From NCBI GenBank assembly GCA_018907035.1, contig JACCIC010000004.1:1245001-1309000 (forward strand): DNA of 64,000 nucleotides, written 5' to 3'. The notes under the pieces are model-generated. The model did no database searches, had not been told where the DNA came from, and saw only the letters and a program-made list of their open reading frames with translations. Position 1 is the first letter of the stretch. Each line of letters begins with the position of its first letter. This document shows, in pieces, positions 1 to 10,770 of this stretch. Position numbers and translations under genes: made by a program. This DNA is from Sycobia sp. Sy_11. Its lineage: Eukaryota > Arthropoda > Insecta > Hymenoptera > Epichrysomallidae.

Positions 1-2972
1 ATCGGGCAAACCCCACCCGCACCACATATGCGAGCATAGTGAGCAACAGTGCAGCATCAGCGGCACCGTTGCAAATCAACTCGCCTCCCATTGCGTCCGA
101 ACTGATAAACATCATAATGCAGTTTGTCACGAACATTACCGCCGCTCTCTACAGACCTAATAATGGCTGATTCCGAGATAAAGATCCTCAACTGGAACGC
201 CAACGGCATCCTCTGCAGAAATAGATCTCTAGAACTCCTCCAACTCTTGGAGGAGGAAAACATCGGGATCGCCTGCATCACAGAGAACCCACTACTCTGC
301 CTTCAAAGACATCACGTATAGGAGGAGACACAATCGGACATCCTCGTCCACATCGCTCCGTGGAATTACAACTACCTCCATCTGCGAGACAATAGGGGTT
401 AAAATTTCCCTCCAAAAAGGTCCTTGAGGGTAATTGCATGCTATAACCCACCACAACTCCAAACCAACTTTAAAGATCTTGCCTTACTTCTCAGCAGCAA
501 CACCCCCACAATCATCGCCGGGGATCTAAATGCTAAGCACCCCTCTTGGGACTGCGGCTCCAGAAATAGCAACGGCCGTGCCCTCCTCAGAAAAACAATT
601 CGGCATGATTTTACAGTGGAAGCTCCTCCCTCCCCTATCCACTTTCGGGCTCCAGGGCTACCCGGGCTCCCCACAACACGCATCAGACATTCTCGATATT
701 TTTCTCACCAAAAATATCACACCCCTAAGCGACCCCCGGGTGATCTGTGCACTGAGCTCAGACCACAGCCCGGTGATCTTGTTAGAATCGCTACATTCTC
801 CCGCCCTCCACAGGATACTAATAATAACCTCCTCGACGTTATTTTGAAGCTAATTAAGCAAAAAAATAGAATCCGGAAGAAATGGCAACATCTTTGAACT
901 CCACTTTTCAAAACCCAACTCAACTCCTTACAAAGGGACATCCACTCTCGGATAAATGAGTTAAGAAACAGCCGCTTCAACGATTTCATCACTGAAGCCG
1001 AAACTCACCCCAAAAACGTCTGGAAGGTGATAAAATCTATACGAGATCTTCGCATCATCTCTCAGCAATCAGTGCTCACCTGTACCCAGCGCACCAGAAC
1101 TCTCATGCTTTCATGAGCATGTCACCCAGACAGCTCAACACTTCCTCCCTTCAAACAGGGACATCACCCCTACCTCCCCCAAAGAGATAAGCGACATCAT
1201 TCGCAGTCTTCAAAACAAGAAAGCGCTGACAAAATCAAAAACAACACACTAAAAATCCCCCCCCCCCCCACAAACACATCATGTCCATCTGCAATATCGT
1301 AAACGCAATGATGAGACATCAATACTTTCCCAAGACCTGGAAAACGGCCATAGTGGTCTGTCTTCCAAAAGCCAGGAAGCCCCTCAACGACCCCGCAAGA
1401 TATCGTCCCATCAGTCTTCTAAACTCCCTAAGCAAAGTGGCCGAAAGCGTTATCCTAAAACGCCTCTCCACCTCGGTCACCAGAAAAAAGCTCATACCTG
1501 ACTGTCAGCATGGGTTCCGCACAGGGCACAGCACCTGTCACCAACTTCTCAGAGTTACGAAACTCCTTGCTGACAACATGAACAGTCGGCTGCATACAAC
1601 GATGCTGCTGCTAGATGTCCAACAAGCCTTCGACAGGGTATGGTATGACGGGCTCGTCTTCAAGCTCATTGCCAATGATATCCCCCATTATTTCATCGGG
1701 ATAATAAAGTCGTTCCTATCAGACCGATTTATTCGAGTTAGGGTAGGCAACTCCATGTCCGCTCCAAAGGGCATCTCAGCCGGCGTCCCTCAAGGGTCTA
1801 AGTTCTTCCCCCTACTTTTTACTTTTTTCTGCCATGATCTTCCCATACACGATACAATTACCACAGAACTCTACGCGGACGATATTGCCCTCATAGATGC
1901 CACTAAAACAATCTGCCACAGCACCTCAATGCTAAACAGATTTCTCCCACACCTCATCAACTGATACTCACGGTGGAGACTCTCCATCAACGAGAGCAAG
2001 TCCAGTGCAATCTTCATCTCCCGTAAAAACCGTACCCCTCCAAAAATAACGATCAAAGGCTCCATCCCGTGGAGCCAATCGGTCAAATACCTCGGAACGA
2101 CGTTCGACAGGAACCTATCCTGGAACAAACACCTCAGCCTCACCAGGAGCAAAATGCTAGAAGCCTTCTTAAAGATCAAACCTTTCTTCCATAGCAAAAC
2201 CCTGTCACCCAGAACAAAGGCCAGAGTCTTCTCCGCCATCATCAGGAGCATTGCCACATATGCCATCCCCATCTGGGGGTCCATCCCCCCAGATAGACTT
2301 CAGCGAATCCAAGGCACCTACATGAGGCTGCTACGCTCTTCCCTGAACACCCCTTGGTACTTAAGGAACACTCGAGTACTTAAGGAAACTAACCTTCTTG
2401 CTCTCAACGATTACGCGAACAAATTCGCCAAAAATCTGAGAGAATCAATTAAACAGCACCCGAACTCAGGAATCCAATCTCTGATTAGAATCCGTCCTAA
2501 ATCGACGGATCGCTACAGGAGGCCTTGCCACCTGATCAACGATCCGTAACCCCATCAGCCACTACCGGCCACTCCGTGTTTCGTTTTCGTACATAAGCCT
2601 CTGCCCCCAAGAAGGCAGAGCCCCTAAACTCACCAATTCCTCCCCTATCCACATCCCACTCCTACTCCCCCACCCCCACACCGCTCCGTTTAATAATATT
2701 TTATCCCAACAGGTAAAGGGAATGATTCCTCCGGGTAGGAATCCCTGAGGGGAGAGGTTTTAGTCGGTAGGCATGCGAGCAAAGGCTCCATGAATCCGAC
2801 ACTACCTCTCTTAGAGAGGTGTCTTTAGAAGATTTCCCCTCCCCGCGTCATAGAAAAGTCTGACGTTTAGTCGGTATTACCTTTTTGGTTCTTCAGGTTC
2901 ATCTGACATTACTCCCACACTTTATGGATATCTTTTGATTTTTGTAAATTTTATTTTCTCTTACGGGGGAAA

Positions 2973-2990
<18 letters not shown>
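1..2990 (+). mobile_element. Jockey-type non-LTR retrotransposon, decayed
   Basis: A GC-richer block (about half G+C) in AT-rich surroundings carries an endonuclease plus reverse transcriptase reading frame in plus orientation, a non-coding 3' region, and ends in a CT microsatellite near 2983-3017. The window starts inside the element, so ORF1 and the 5' end are missing. ORF2 probably starts at the ATG near 163 (MADSEIKILNWNANG, the start of an APE-type endonuclease). Jockey-clade placement rests on the endonuclease start and the RT blocks. It is broken by several stops and frameshifts, so it is not expected to be active. Confidence 0.88.
163..2549 (+). pseudogene. non-LTR ORF2 (endonuclease-reverse transcriptase), broken
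   Basis: ORF2 would encode the endonuclease that nicks target DNA and the reverse transcriptase that copies the element RNA into it. Endonuclease parts are seen at 163-321 (WNANG) and 424-600 (IIAGDLNAKHPSWDC). RT lies in the open frame 1281-1964, with YRPISLLN, QHGFRTGHST, LLDVQQAFDRVW, GVPQGS and the catalytic box LYADDIALID in order. The C-terminal part continues at 2154-2549 in another frame. At least four frame changes or stops separate the parts, including one right after the RT block at 1962. A poly-C run near 1260 sits at one of the breaks. Confidence 0.88.

Positions 2991-3017
<27 letters not shown>
2983..3017. repeat. (CT)n microsatellite
   Basis: About 18 CT units at the 3' end of the Jockey-type element. 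It may have expanded from the element's pyrimidine-rich tail. Confidence 0.95.
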
Positions 3018-3020
<3 letters not shown>

Positions 3021-3193
3021 ATAAAATGGTTCTGTATGCCAAATCATACTGAATATAGTTTGTGACGACAAATTATATTTTTATTTTTATACCTTCTATT
3101 AACTTCAGAATTGTGACAAGCGCCTATGCTTTTTTTAGTTTGAACAAAAGAAATAATGGCAAAATAGGTTTCTTTACCAACAACCTATGTAAG

Positions 3194-3194
3194 A

Positions 3195-3238
<44 letters not shown>
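3194..3238. repeat. (AT)n microsatellite
   Basis: Uninterrupted alternating AT. Flanking 3020-3330 is AT-rich and holds no recognisable gene. Confidence 0.95.
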
Positions 3239-3240
<2 letters not shown>

Positions 3241-3330
3241 ATGTATATTATATTGTATATAAGATATATACACATTTTAAATACGGTTTCTACTGAGAAA
3301 TATTGGTTGGTTACGATATTCCCTTGCCTC

Positions 3331-3870
3331 AACACGATTTCTATAGGCAGTTGTGTGTTCGGATGATGGAATGCAATGTCCAGGTGTCTCTAAGCGATTT
3401 CTAAGGGGAATATTGTATTTAGTCGATAGAAAACGACGTCCAAGTATGAGGAAATCAACTTCTATGGGAAGATTCGTGTATAGACGGAAAAAAACGATAT
3501 CTAAATCTTTCCGAACGACTTCTACGGGGAGTATTATGTTTAGTCGTTAGGAAGCCATGGTAGTTTTCTCGGGACAACTTCTACCGGGACTATCGTGTTT
3601 AGTTGGTAGAAAACGATGTTCAGGTATGTCGGGACAACTTCTACTGGAAATTTCATGTTCTGATGATAGAAGACGATGTCCAGGTATGACGGGACGACTT
3701 ACACGGGAAATTTCGTGTTCGGACGGTAGAAGATGATGTCCAGGTATGACGGGACGACTTCTATGGGGAGTTTCGTGTTTGGATAGTGGGATCAGATGTT
3801 GGGATGTTTTGGAACGACTTCGACATGGAATGTTTAAGATACTTCTATAATGAGATTCATTTTCTATCAT
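3331..3870 (+). repeat. 60-bp direct repeat array (9 units)
   Basis: Each unit centres on CGACTTCTACGGGGA-like sequence followed by a TTCGTGTT and a GTCCAGGTATG-like block. The period is exactly 60, so any reading frame keeps a 20-residue repeat. On the minus strand a 111-codon frame (3547-3882) repeats SRPVIPGH.LLPSEHEIS. I see no start context or homologue and do not call it a gene. Confidence 0.9.
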
Positions 3871-3879
3871 TTGAACACG

Positions 3880-4075
3880 CACACTCCCAGTAAAAGTCGT
3901 CCCGGAATACCTGGACGTCGTATTCTACCTTCCCAACACAAAACTCTCCATAGTAGTCGTCCCGAGACATGTTCTATATTCCGAACATGATACTCTCTAT
4001 AAACGTCGTCTCGAGACACTTGGACATCTTTTCTTACCGCTCGAACTCAAAAGTACAATTTTCCTCATAGAAGCC
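3880..4075 (-). repeat. inverted copies of the 60-bp unit
   Basis: About three diverged units in opposite orientation to the array at 3331-3870, recognisable by GTCGTCCCG and CCTGGACGTCGT blocks. Together the two arms form a foldback. Confidence 0.8.
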
Positions 4076-4634
4076 GTATGTAATATGCATACGTGTGTGT
4101 ATTAAATACGGTTGTACATTATTTATGTTGTCAATTATTTATAGTAATATAGATTTTTATATATAGAGTACTTTTTACTTAGATATTATTGAATTGCTTA
4201 TGAAATCGGTTAAATTCTTATCTCGGGCGAAGCCGAGACGGGGGATGCTAATATATATATCATAGACATATTTTTTAAATATTTTGCTAGTCATACATTC
4301 TTATTATACCTAACAAATGAAAAAAATTCCCAGACAAACCAAATGCAAAAGCCGATTATTAATTTATTTATTAATTAATTGTTGATGATTATATTAATTT
4401 ATTTATTTATTTTTTTTTTTATTGAGCTTACCCAAGCCTATAAAAAGACTTATACAGCTATATATTAATTTATGTTTGATGTTTTTATTTTCTTCTTAAT
4501 GATATCCTTCCACGACCGCGGTAGTCAAAACTTACCAAAAATGTGAACTTTAACTAATATACTTTTCTAATTTTTTATCCCAAATTTGACATATAATATA
4601 ATTGTATTAATTATTTTTTTATAATTACATATAT

Positions 4635-5294
4635 CTATCGTAACTGGTAACGAGATATGCTGTTTTAAATATGATTATGAAACCAAACGTCAAAGTGTTG
4701 AATGAAAAGCTTCCAGTAAGCCAAAACGGAAAAAATCGCGTTTGAAAAACTTCAAAAAAATCAAAACAATGCTCATCGCTTTCTACGGTTCCAAGGGCAT
4801 TATTCACCAAGAATTCGTTCCATCTAGCTAAACGGTTAATGCTGTGTATTATCTTGATGTTATAAAGTGTTTGGTTACCCGTATTCCTAGTGTTCGACTA
4901 GAATATCGTAAAAGTAGAAGCTAGCGTTTGTTGCATAATAATGCGCCGCTGCATCGATCGATATTGGTGACTAATTTTTTTTATTAAAAACAGCATTCTG
5001 ACGGTCAATCACTCAGTGTATTCACATGATATGGTCCCTTGTGACTTCTATTTTTTTAATAAATTGCATTTGAAGATGAAAGGAAAACGTTACAAGGACG
5101 CCGAGGACACCCGAAAGGCAACGACCTTCACTTTGAAGATGATTCCGGTCAACAGTGAAATGCTGTTCAAATACGCTAAACTTTGTATTGACTTAGAAGG
5201 GGGTTATTTTGAAGCAAATAATTGGATTTTGTAAAAATAATTTATTGTTCTTTTTTTTTTAAAGTCTGTGAACTTTTGAAACAGACCTTGTATT
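4635..5294 (+). pseudogene. mariner transposase relic
   Basis: Plus-strand frames hold scattered mariner transposase pieces. The clearest is 5016-5234, containing MVPCDFYFFNKLHLKMKGKR and ending EGGYFEANN, the region after the third catalytic Asp through the C-terminus. A likely TIR (ACAGACCTTGTA) follows at about 5281. Upstream (4640-5000) is the same family in many broken frames. Its relative on the opposite strand at 18920-19825 confirms it. The N-terminus and left TIR are lost. Confidence 0.82.
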
Positions 5295-7533
5295 TATATA
5301 CACTCTAAGTTCAATTAAAAAATATTATTTTGAAAAGTTTAATAACTTTCTTAACTAATTATTATAACAAACGTGATCTTCTGTTATGCCTTCTATCAGA
5401 CATCCGATGTAAACAGAACTTTTTTATTTACATTAGAATATTTATAAATTTTTCATGTAATCACATAAATAGAAATACGTTACCTTATAGAGAGAGGGTA
5501 AACATTTTTAACCATTATTTTTTGCTCCTAAACTTCACATGAGATATTTTTCTTCGGGATCTTTTTCATCTTCGACAATTGGCCATGTATAAGTTGCCAT
5601 AAAATCATATTTGCAACTCAAATTTCTCAAATATCTGTACGTAATGTTAAGAAAATAAGGATGCCATCAGATTCGCCAAATTTTTATGAATAGAAAGAGC
5701 TATTATTGCTGACACAATTGTTATAGAAGAATCCCCTTAATGTGTGCCATGGTTAAGATTATATTAGATCTATATTTACGAAGTCAATAGATCTAGAAAA
5801 GTCTTTTAATTGTAGAATATAAACTTTTTTTAAAAATTATTTAATTTTTTTTTTAGAGCAATTTATATAATCAAATTTGACATATCATCACCTTATATGA
5901 AGAAAACAGAGAAAAAGAGAGGGAGAGAGAGGGGGGGAAAAGAGAGAACTTTTTCTCTACATAAGAAAGAATAAAATGCTCATAAAAATATCGAAGGTGC
6001 TGAAAGTGTCTGATTAACCTGAAGAACAAAAAGGCTAGTACCAACTAAAATCACACCTTCATTAGCATACTGATCCTAAAGATGTATATGACCATTCGAA
6101 AAAGCTGGCCTGGTATTAATAGTTTACGATGATTACTTTAAGTTGATCGTCGACAACATGCAAGTCGCTGCCTACTGGCCACTGGTGGAACTGATTGCTA
6201 AGAGCGTTAATTGCACGCGTGTACTGTACTAATTTATTATGTGCAGGATATGCGGAGTTGACCAAACTCGGTTTGATTATCACCACCAAATTATAATACA
6301 CTGCTTATAATGTATGCGCGCAACATTTATTGATTAAAGAAAGATTTTTTTCAATACAAAACATAGACTAAGCGACTCTGAAGGTAATAGAGAATATATT
6401 TTTGAATTTCAGAGCGATCGGTTAATTCGTTTTTTTGCTTAACGTATATAAACAAAGATAAGATTTATTTTTATAAATTAATATGGATATGATGAATTAA
6501 TATGATATGATGTGATATGATATGATTTAAAGATTCGTTTAACATCGAATGAAACATATTTAATTTATAGATATTTCATTTATTAATTATTAAAATTATA
6601 TCTTAAAAAGTATCATAATTTTTTAGATTTGAAGTATATTTTAATATTACATCTAAAATGTCGATGTTTGCAATGTTTTGTATTTTTATATATCTACAGT
6701 ATTTTCTATTCTCTCCTAGAAATATAATTAAAATACTTTTCATATTAAATACTATAAAGGATCTAGATAGCTATGCTCGAAAACACTCCCAATGATACTA
6801 CTATAAGGAAAGAGTACTCTCATATACGAATTGATTAAAGACAAATATTCTGGTAAAAATTTCAGACCCGTAAGTGATCAGAGATCTGTGTAGGCTGAAA
6901 ATGTCTCAACATTTATTTTGGAGATATCTCAGGTTTTAAGATATCTAGTGACATTAGCAGGGTATCAAATAATTTTTCTTTGAAACGCTATCTACTTAAA
7001 AAATTTTCTTATTATTTGGCGTTACATACAAATTCATTTCAAGAAAAAAAAACAATGACTCAAAAAAAATTTATTTTCTTTTATTGTTCTCTATTTTCTT
7101 AAACTTGTTCAAATTTCCAAATTGAGTCACAGTAATGGTTAAAATTATAAAAAATTCTGTTGTTTATTTTTATTTTGATATTTTATATAAAAATTCAATA
7201 TTTTTACTCATTTTATGCAATGATATTCGCGAAAAAAGAATTTAATTAATTTTTTTATAAAGATTTTAAACATTAGAATTTTAGAGAAGAAAACTTAAGT
7301 TTTGCAATTTTTTGCATTTTTCAGTAGTGAAACAAAAGTTTCAGAGCATAAATAAATTCTATCGTGAACGTCAACATAAAGCTAATGCATATATATTGAA
7401 TACATGTATATGATATAAGAATTTAATGAATTTTGACACTGAATTCTGTATGGACAACTTCCCATTATCAAGATTAACGAATTATAAGAATTAAAAGATG
7501 CATTATTTATAAATATATATCTATTCTACGGTG

Positions 7534-7589
<56 letters not shown>

Positions 7590-8400
7590 GTATTTCTGAT
7601 GTTTAACGGTTATTTAGTGAACTTCCTTTCACGACAAAAAATCATAATTTATCTGATAGTTGTGGAAATAATAAAAATTGCAAATGTAAGTTGGTAAATT
7701 CGGCTTTAAGCGTTGGACATCAAGAGATATGTACAGAGCCAAATATTCTACAAAATTAATTTTTTTACAGTTTAATTTTTTTTTCCAATAAAAAGCCAAA
7801 TTCTTTAAAAGCCAAATTTTTTGATGCCTACTATTCCGCCAGCTATCTTCGAAGTTGAGATATCTCGAAACAACTTTTTGAGACTTTTTTTGGTTCTACA
7901 AAGACTTTTTGATCACTTAAGGTCTGATATGTTGATTGGAAACTTTTTTTATCAAGTCATACATATGTCCGAACTACAATATTGTTGATGTCCATTTTCG
8001 ACCAATTTATCTAGCTAAACCTTTTAATTTCATTTTTTTTAACCACTTTATGTTGTCTTCCAAAGAATTTAAACATGGCTTATTTTAAAAAAAAAATTAT
8101 AAATTAAGGACTATGTAAAAGAATTTTATATATTATAATGGTCTTACTTCAAAAGAATTTTAAAATTCGGTATATTACATGCGCCCATGGTTCTATATAA
8201 AAGAAATAGATAAAAAGTAAATGTATTATCATGTGACAGTTAATTTAACATAAATGGACAAATTATTATATTACCAATGGTTATTTTTTATTCGAAATAT
8301 ATTATATAAAAGAACAAATAAAATAAATTATCGCGATATTATAATATACAACCAATTTTAATTTTGCATTCAATTAATAAACTACATTTTATATAATAAG
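5295..8400. other. AT-rich non-coding stretch
   Basis: No coding region recognised. It contains a purine run near 5915-5945 and an (AT)n array at about 7540-7588. A GC-richer island at about 6120-6300 has 35-60 codon frames on both strands and no recognisable homology. If the Inos gene is complete, this stretch lies in its second intron; no Inos exon was found here. Confidence 0.6.
7540..7588. repeat. (AT)n microsatellite
   Basis: Uninterrupted alternating AT. Confidence 0.95.
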
Positions 8401-8424
8401 TATGAATTATTGAAATAAACTAAC

Positions 8425-8833
8425 CAGTTAGCTTGCTTCATCCCATCCTTTGTCTCCCATGATAGCTTCAGTTTATTAGCAATCAAAGCTGCTGTAATAG
8501 TAGTCCCATTATTTCCACCCCATCCTACTAGCATTACACCTAACTTAGGTATTTTTATATGTGTTTTAATAAGCAGTTTCGTTATCTCTGGTATAATCTA
8601 AGTCCAAATCAGCATAGAATAATTAACAAATTAATTATAAAGTACCTTTTCCTCGAGATTCTATCTAAGAACTTTAAAGCATCTTTTGTACATCTTAAAC
8701 TTACAGTATATTTCGGTTCCAATTTATCACCTACGCTAATCACCTTCGAAGTTTGGTAATCGTATTCTGCAATTATATACTCCGGTGTGTACTTTACTTT
8801 GGGTGATTCAACGTGAATCTTGATTGAAGTCAT
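8425..8833 (-). CDS. Inos: inositol-3-phosphate synthase, first two coding exons
   Basis: Inositol-3-phosphate synthase is the NAD-dependent cytosolic enzyme that converts glucose-6-phosphate to inositol-3-phosphate, the first step of inositol synthesis. Exon 1 is 8705-8833 (43 codons, start ATG at 8833; [21 protein letters not shown] are typical of the animal N-terminus) and ends at a perfect GTAAGT donor. Exon 2 is 8425-8585 in phase 0, with [18 protein letters not shown], the Rossmann-fold NAD-binding glycine loop, then KQANW and a GTTAGT donor. The 119-bp intron is GT-AG and both exons are fully open. The family is about 510-560 residues, so roughly 80% of the protein is missing. I found no further exon down to position 1. 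Either intron 2 exceeds 8.4 kb and was invaded by transposons, or this is a 5' gene fragment. Confidence 0.9.
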
Positions 8834-9240
8834 GCTTTTATAATCTTCAAACTGAGTTTTGTTAATTTGAAATCTTATTCACTAATTAATATTTCAAATA
8901 TTAAAAGGAAATGCGCTAAAAATAATAAGATGTAGGTAATATGATGCAAGCAAACGAAAGCCTCAAGCTCCAACATACAAGTGATACGCGATTGGAGTAG
9001 CACGTGCGCTTTAAAGAGAATTGGGAAGATTCCCCTTCCATGTATACATAACGAACAAATGTGCAGGGCTAATCTGTATCAATTTCGTTCGTATACCGAA
9101 ATCTCTAGACGTTTGCTTTTCTTCAACGCATATAACTGCTGCACAGCGTTCTCTCTCAAATTTCTCAAATTGCTCACATTGTCTTAACTTCTCTTTTCTT
9201 TTTTAAATCGAGGCTTTAGTTTATGGTTTAAATAAACGAA
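8834..9240 (-). promoter_or_regulatory. presumed 5' flank of Inos
   Basis: Region just upstream of the Inos start codon. It is somewhat GC-richer (8960-9180) than its surroundings and has only short frames without homology. A promoter or 5' UTR role is inferred from position alone. Confidence 0.3.
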
Positions 9241-9469
9241 TGTATTTATGCGTCTTGCTTGATGAAAGCAAAAACAATTCATTTATGAGTCATATATGTA
9301 TAATGCAAATTATGAAGGTAATTAATTGACTATATTAAATGGAATAACTATTTATCCTGGCTAGAATATGTAAAGTAATTTCTCGTATATTATTATTTAA
9401 AAATGTTTATACTAACTTCTAAAAACTAAACATTTCTCGTAATGAAACAACTGTATGTACAAATAAAGC

Positions 9470-10250
9470 TCAATAAAATATAGCTATGCAGAAAAAAAAT
9501 TTTCACATTGACTTTTTTAAAGTAATTTCGAGTAAGATATTTAGAGAAAATTAATCATTTAAAGTGAAGTAATCATTTAATGAAAATTAATCATTTAGTG
9601 AAAATTAATTAGTGAAAATTAATCATTTAAGTGATTTACATTATTAATTTACTCTAACATATTTTAAGGTACTATTAAGTTTGTAAAGTTATCTAATGCA
9701 ATACTTTAATAACATTATTTATAAACAATTTACTTTACAAACGTATTCCACTTATGCTAATTAAAATATAGATAGACAGAAAAACCTTTCATAATAACAC
9801 ATTTTATTAATAATTTAGAGTTAGCTTTAAATTATTAATTTACTCTAAATATCGTATTCTAAATTACTTCAAAGTGTTAATGTGAAAGTTTTTTTTGTAT
9901 AGCTATATTTTAATTAGCATGAATGGAAACCATTTATAAAGTAAATTGTTTATAAATAATATTAATAACCTAAAAAAATTAAAAATTGTAGTCTGTCAAC
10001 CGTTTTGAATTAAATTAATAAATATTTTTATTGGCCTTACAGTCTTTATACTATAATATATTATAATAAAATAATGACAATCAGACTATTCTTGTTTATG
10101 ATCACCCCCAAAGAATCTGAAATAGAACTTACTATTAAAAATAAATTAGATTAAAAATTAAAAATAATAAAAATAAAAATAATACTGTAAGACCGATAAA
10201 AATATTTATTAAGTTATTAACCTAAGTATTGCATTAGATAACTTGACAAA
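9470..10250. mobile_element. foldback/MITE cluster
   Basis: Several blocks recur in inverted orientation. 9479-9546 pairs with 9844-9908 (TATAGCTATRCARAAAAAA ... TTTCACATT). 9703-9770 pairs with 9903-9970 (AATTTACTTTA, ATGCTAATTAAAATATA). 9680-9700 pairs with 10225-10245 (TTATCTAATGCAATACTT). The last pairing is interrupted by a separate terminal-repeat element that starts near 10005, so the elements are nested. No coding capacity. Confidence 0.65.
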
Positions 10251-10770
10251 GTTTATAGTATCTGAAAATATAAATTTTGGATTCTACCATACATCATATT
10301 ATATGAATATCTTGACAGTCATCATTGCAACTAATGATCAAATTAATTTTTATGTAATTTTCTCAAGTGTTTATCAACATTTATATTATTTTTCATTAAG
10401 TATACAGACAGTCTTGAGTCATCGTTAATAAATTATATTTTGAAAAGTATAATCCTAAAACTTCATGTTCTTCGAATTAATACATTAAGATTAAAAATTA
10501 AGATTAAAATTTACTAACATAGAATAAGTACTTTTATTATTTTTTATTTTTATTTTACTTATTATTGTATTGTTATTTTTATTTTATTATTAATTTTATT
10601 TTATTTTTATTTTTAATTTTCTGATATAATTTATTGTAGTAATAAGTTTTATTTCAGATTCTACGGGGGTGATCATAAACAAAGACAGTCTGACTGTCAT
10701 TATTTTAACTAATATATGATATTATAAAGACTATAAGACCGATAAAAATATTGTTTAATTTAATACATTA
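10005..10770. mobile_element. non-autonomous element, long inverted termini (family A)
   Basis: Left arm 10018-10150 and right arm 10630-10760 are inverted copies with the core ATTCTACGGGGGTGAT, ATAAACA.GGACAGTCTGACTG and, at the tips, AAGACCGATAAAAATATT. A further short copy of the tip in right-arm orientation lies at 10187-10213. The same family occurs at 32610-33860 and 46030-46250. It has no transposase, so it is a MITE-like passenger of an unidentified DNA transposon. Confidence 0.7.

Larger units (their letters stand above)
3331..4251 (+). mobile_element. non-autonomous Helitron-like element with palindromic 60-bp array
   Basis: The right end has the Helitron 3' signature: a GC hairpin (4221-4238, TCTCGG / CCGAGA stem), nine bases, then CTAA followed by T. 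A second copy ends the same way at 36290 with CTAG followed by T. Inside are nine direct units of exactly 60 bp starting at 3331, 3391, 3451, 3511, 3571, 3631, 3691, 3751 and 3811. They are followed by about three units of the same motif in inverse orientation (3882-4075), so the array can fold into one large hairpin. No Rep/helicase gene is present. The left boundary is set by the first unit; a 5' TC terminus was not identified. Confidence 0.7.

Noticed and set aside
3062..3262. 66-codon frame ending in Ile-Tyr repeats
   Set aside because: It is AT-rich DNA running into an (AT)n array.
3331..4075. Possible CRISPR-like array
   Set aside because: Units are contiguous 60-bp satellites without spacers, and the genome is eukaryotic.
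6116..6301. 61-codon minus frame in a GC-richer patch, with a plausible plus frame opposite
   Set aside because: No recognisable family in either strand. A weak likeness of the plus frame to ribosomal P1 was too short to support.
8646..8704. Extension of Inos exon 1 through the open frame to 8646 or beyond
   Set aside because: The GTAAGT donor at 8704 gives the correct phase and restores the conserved alignment into exon 2. The longer frame does not.
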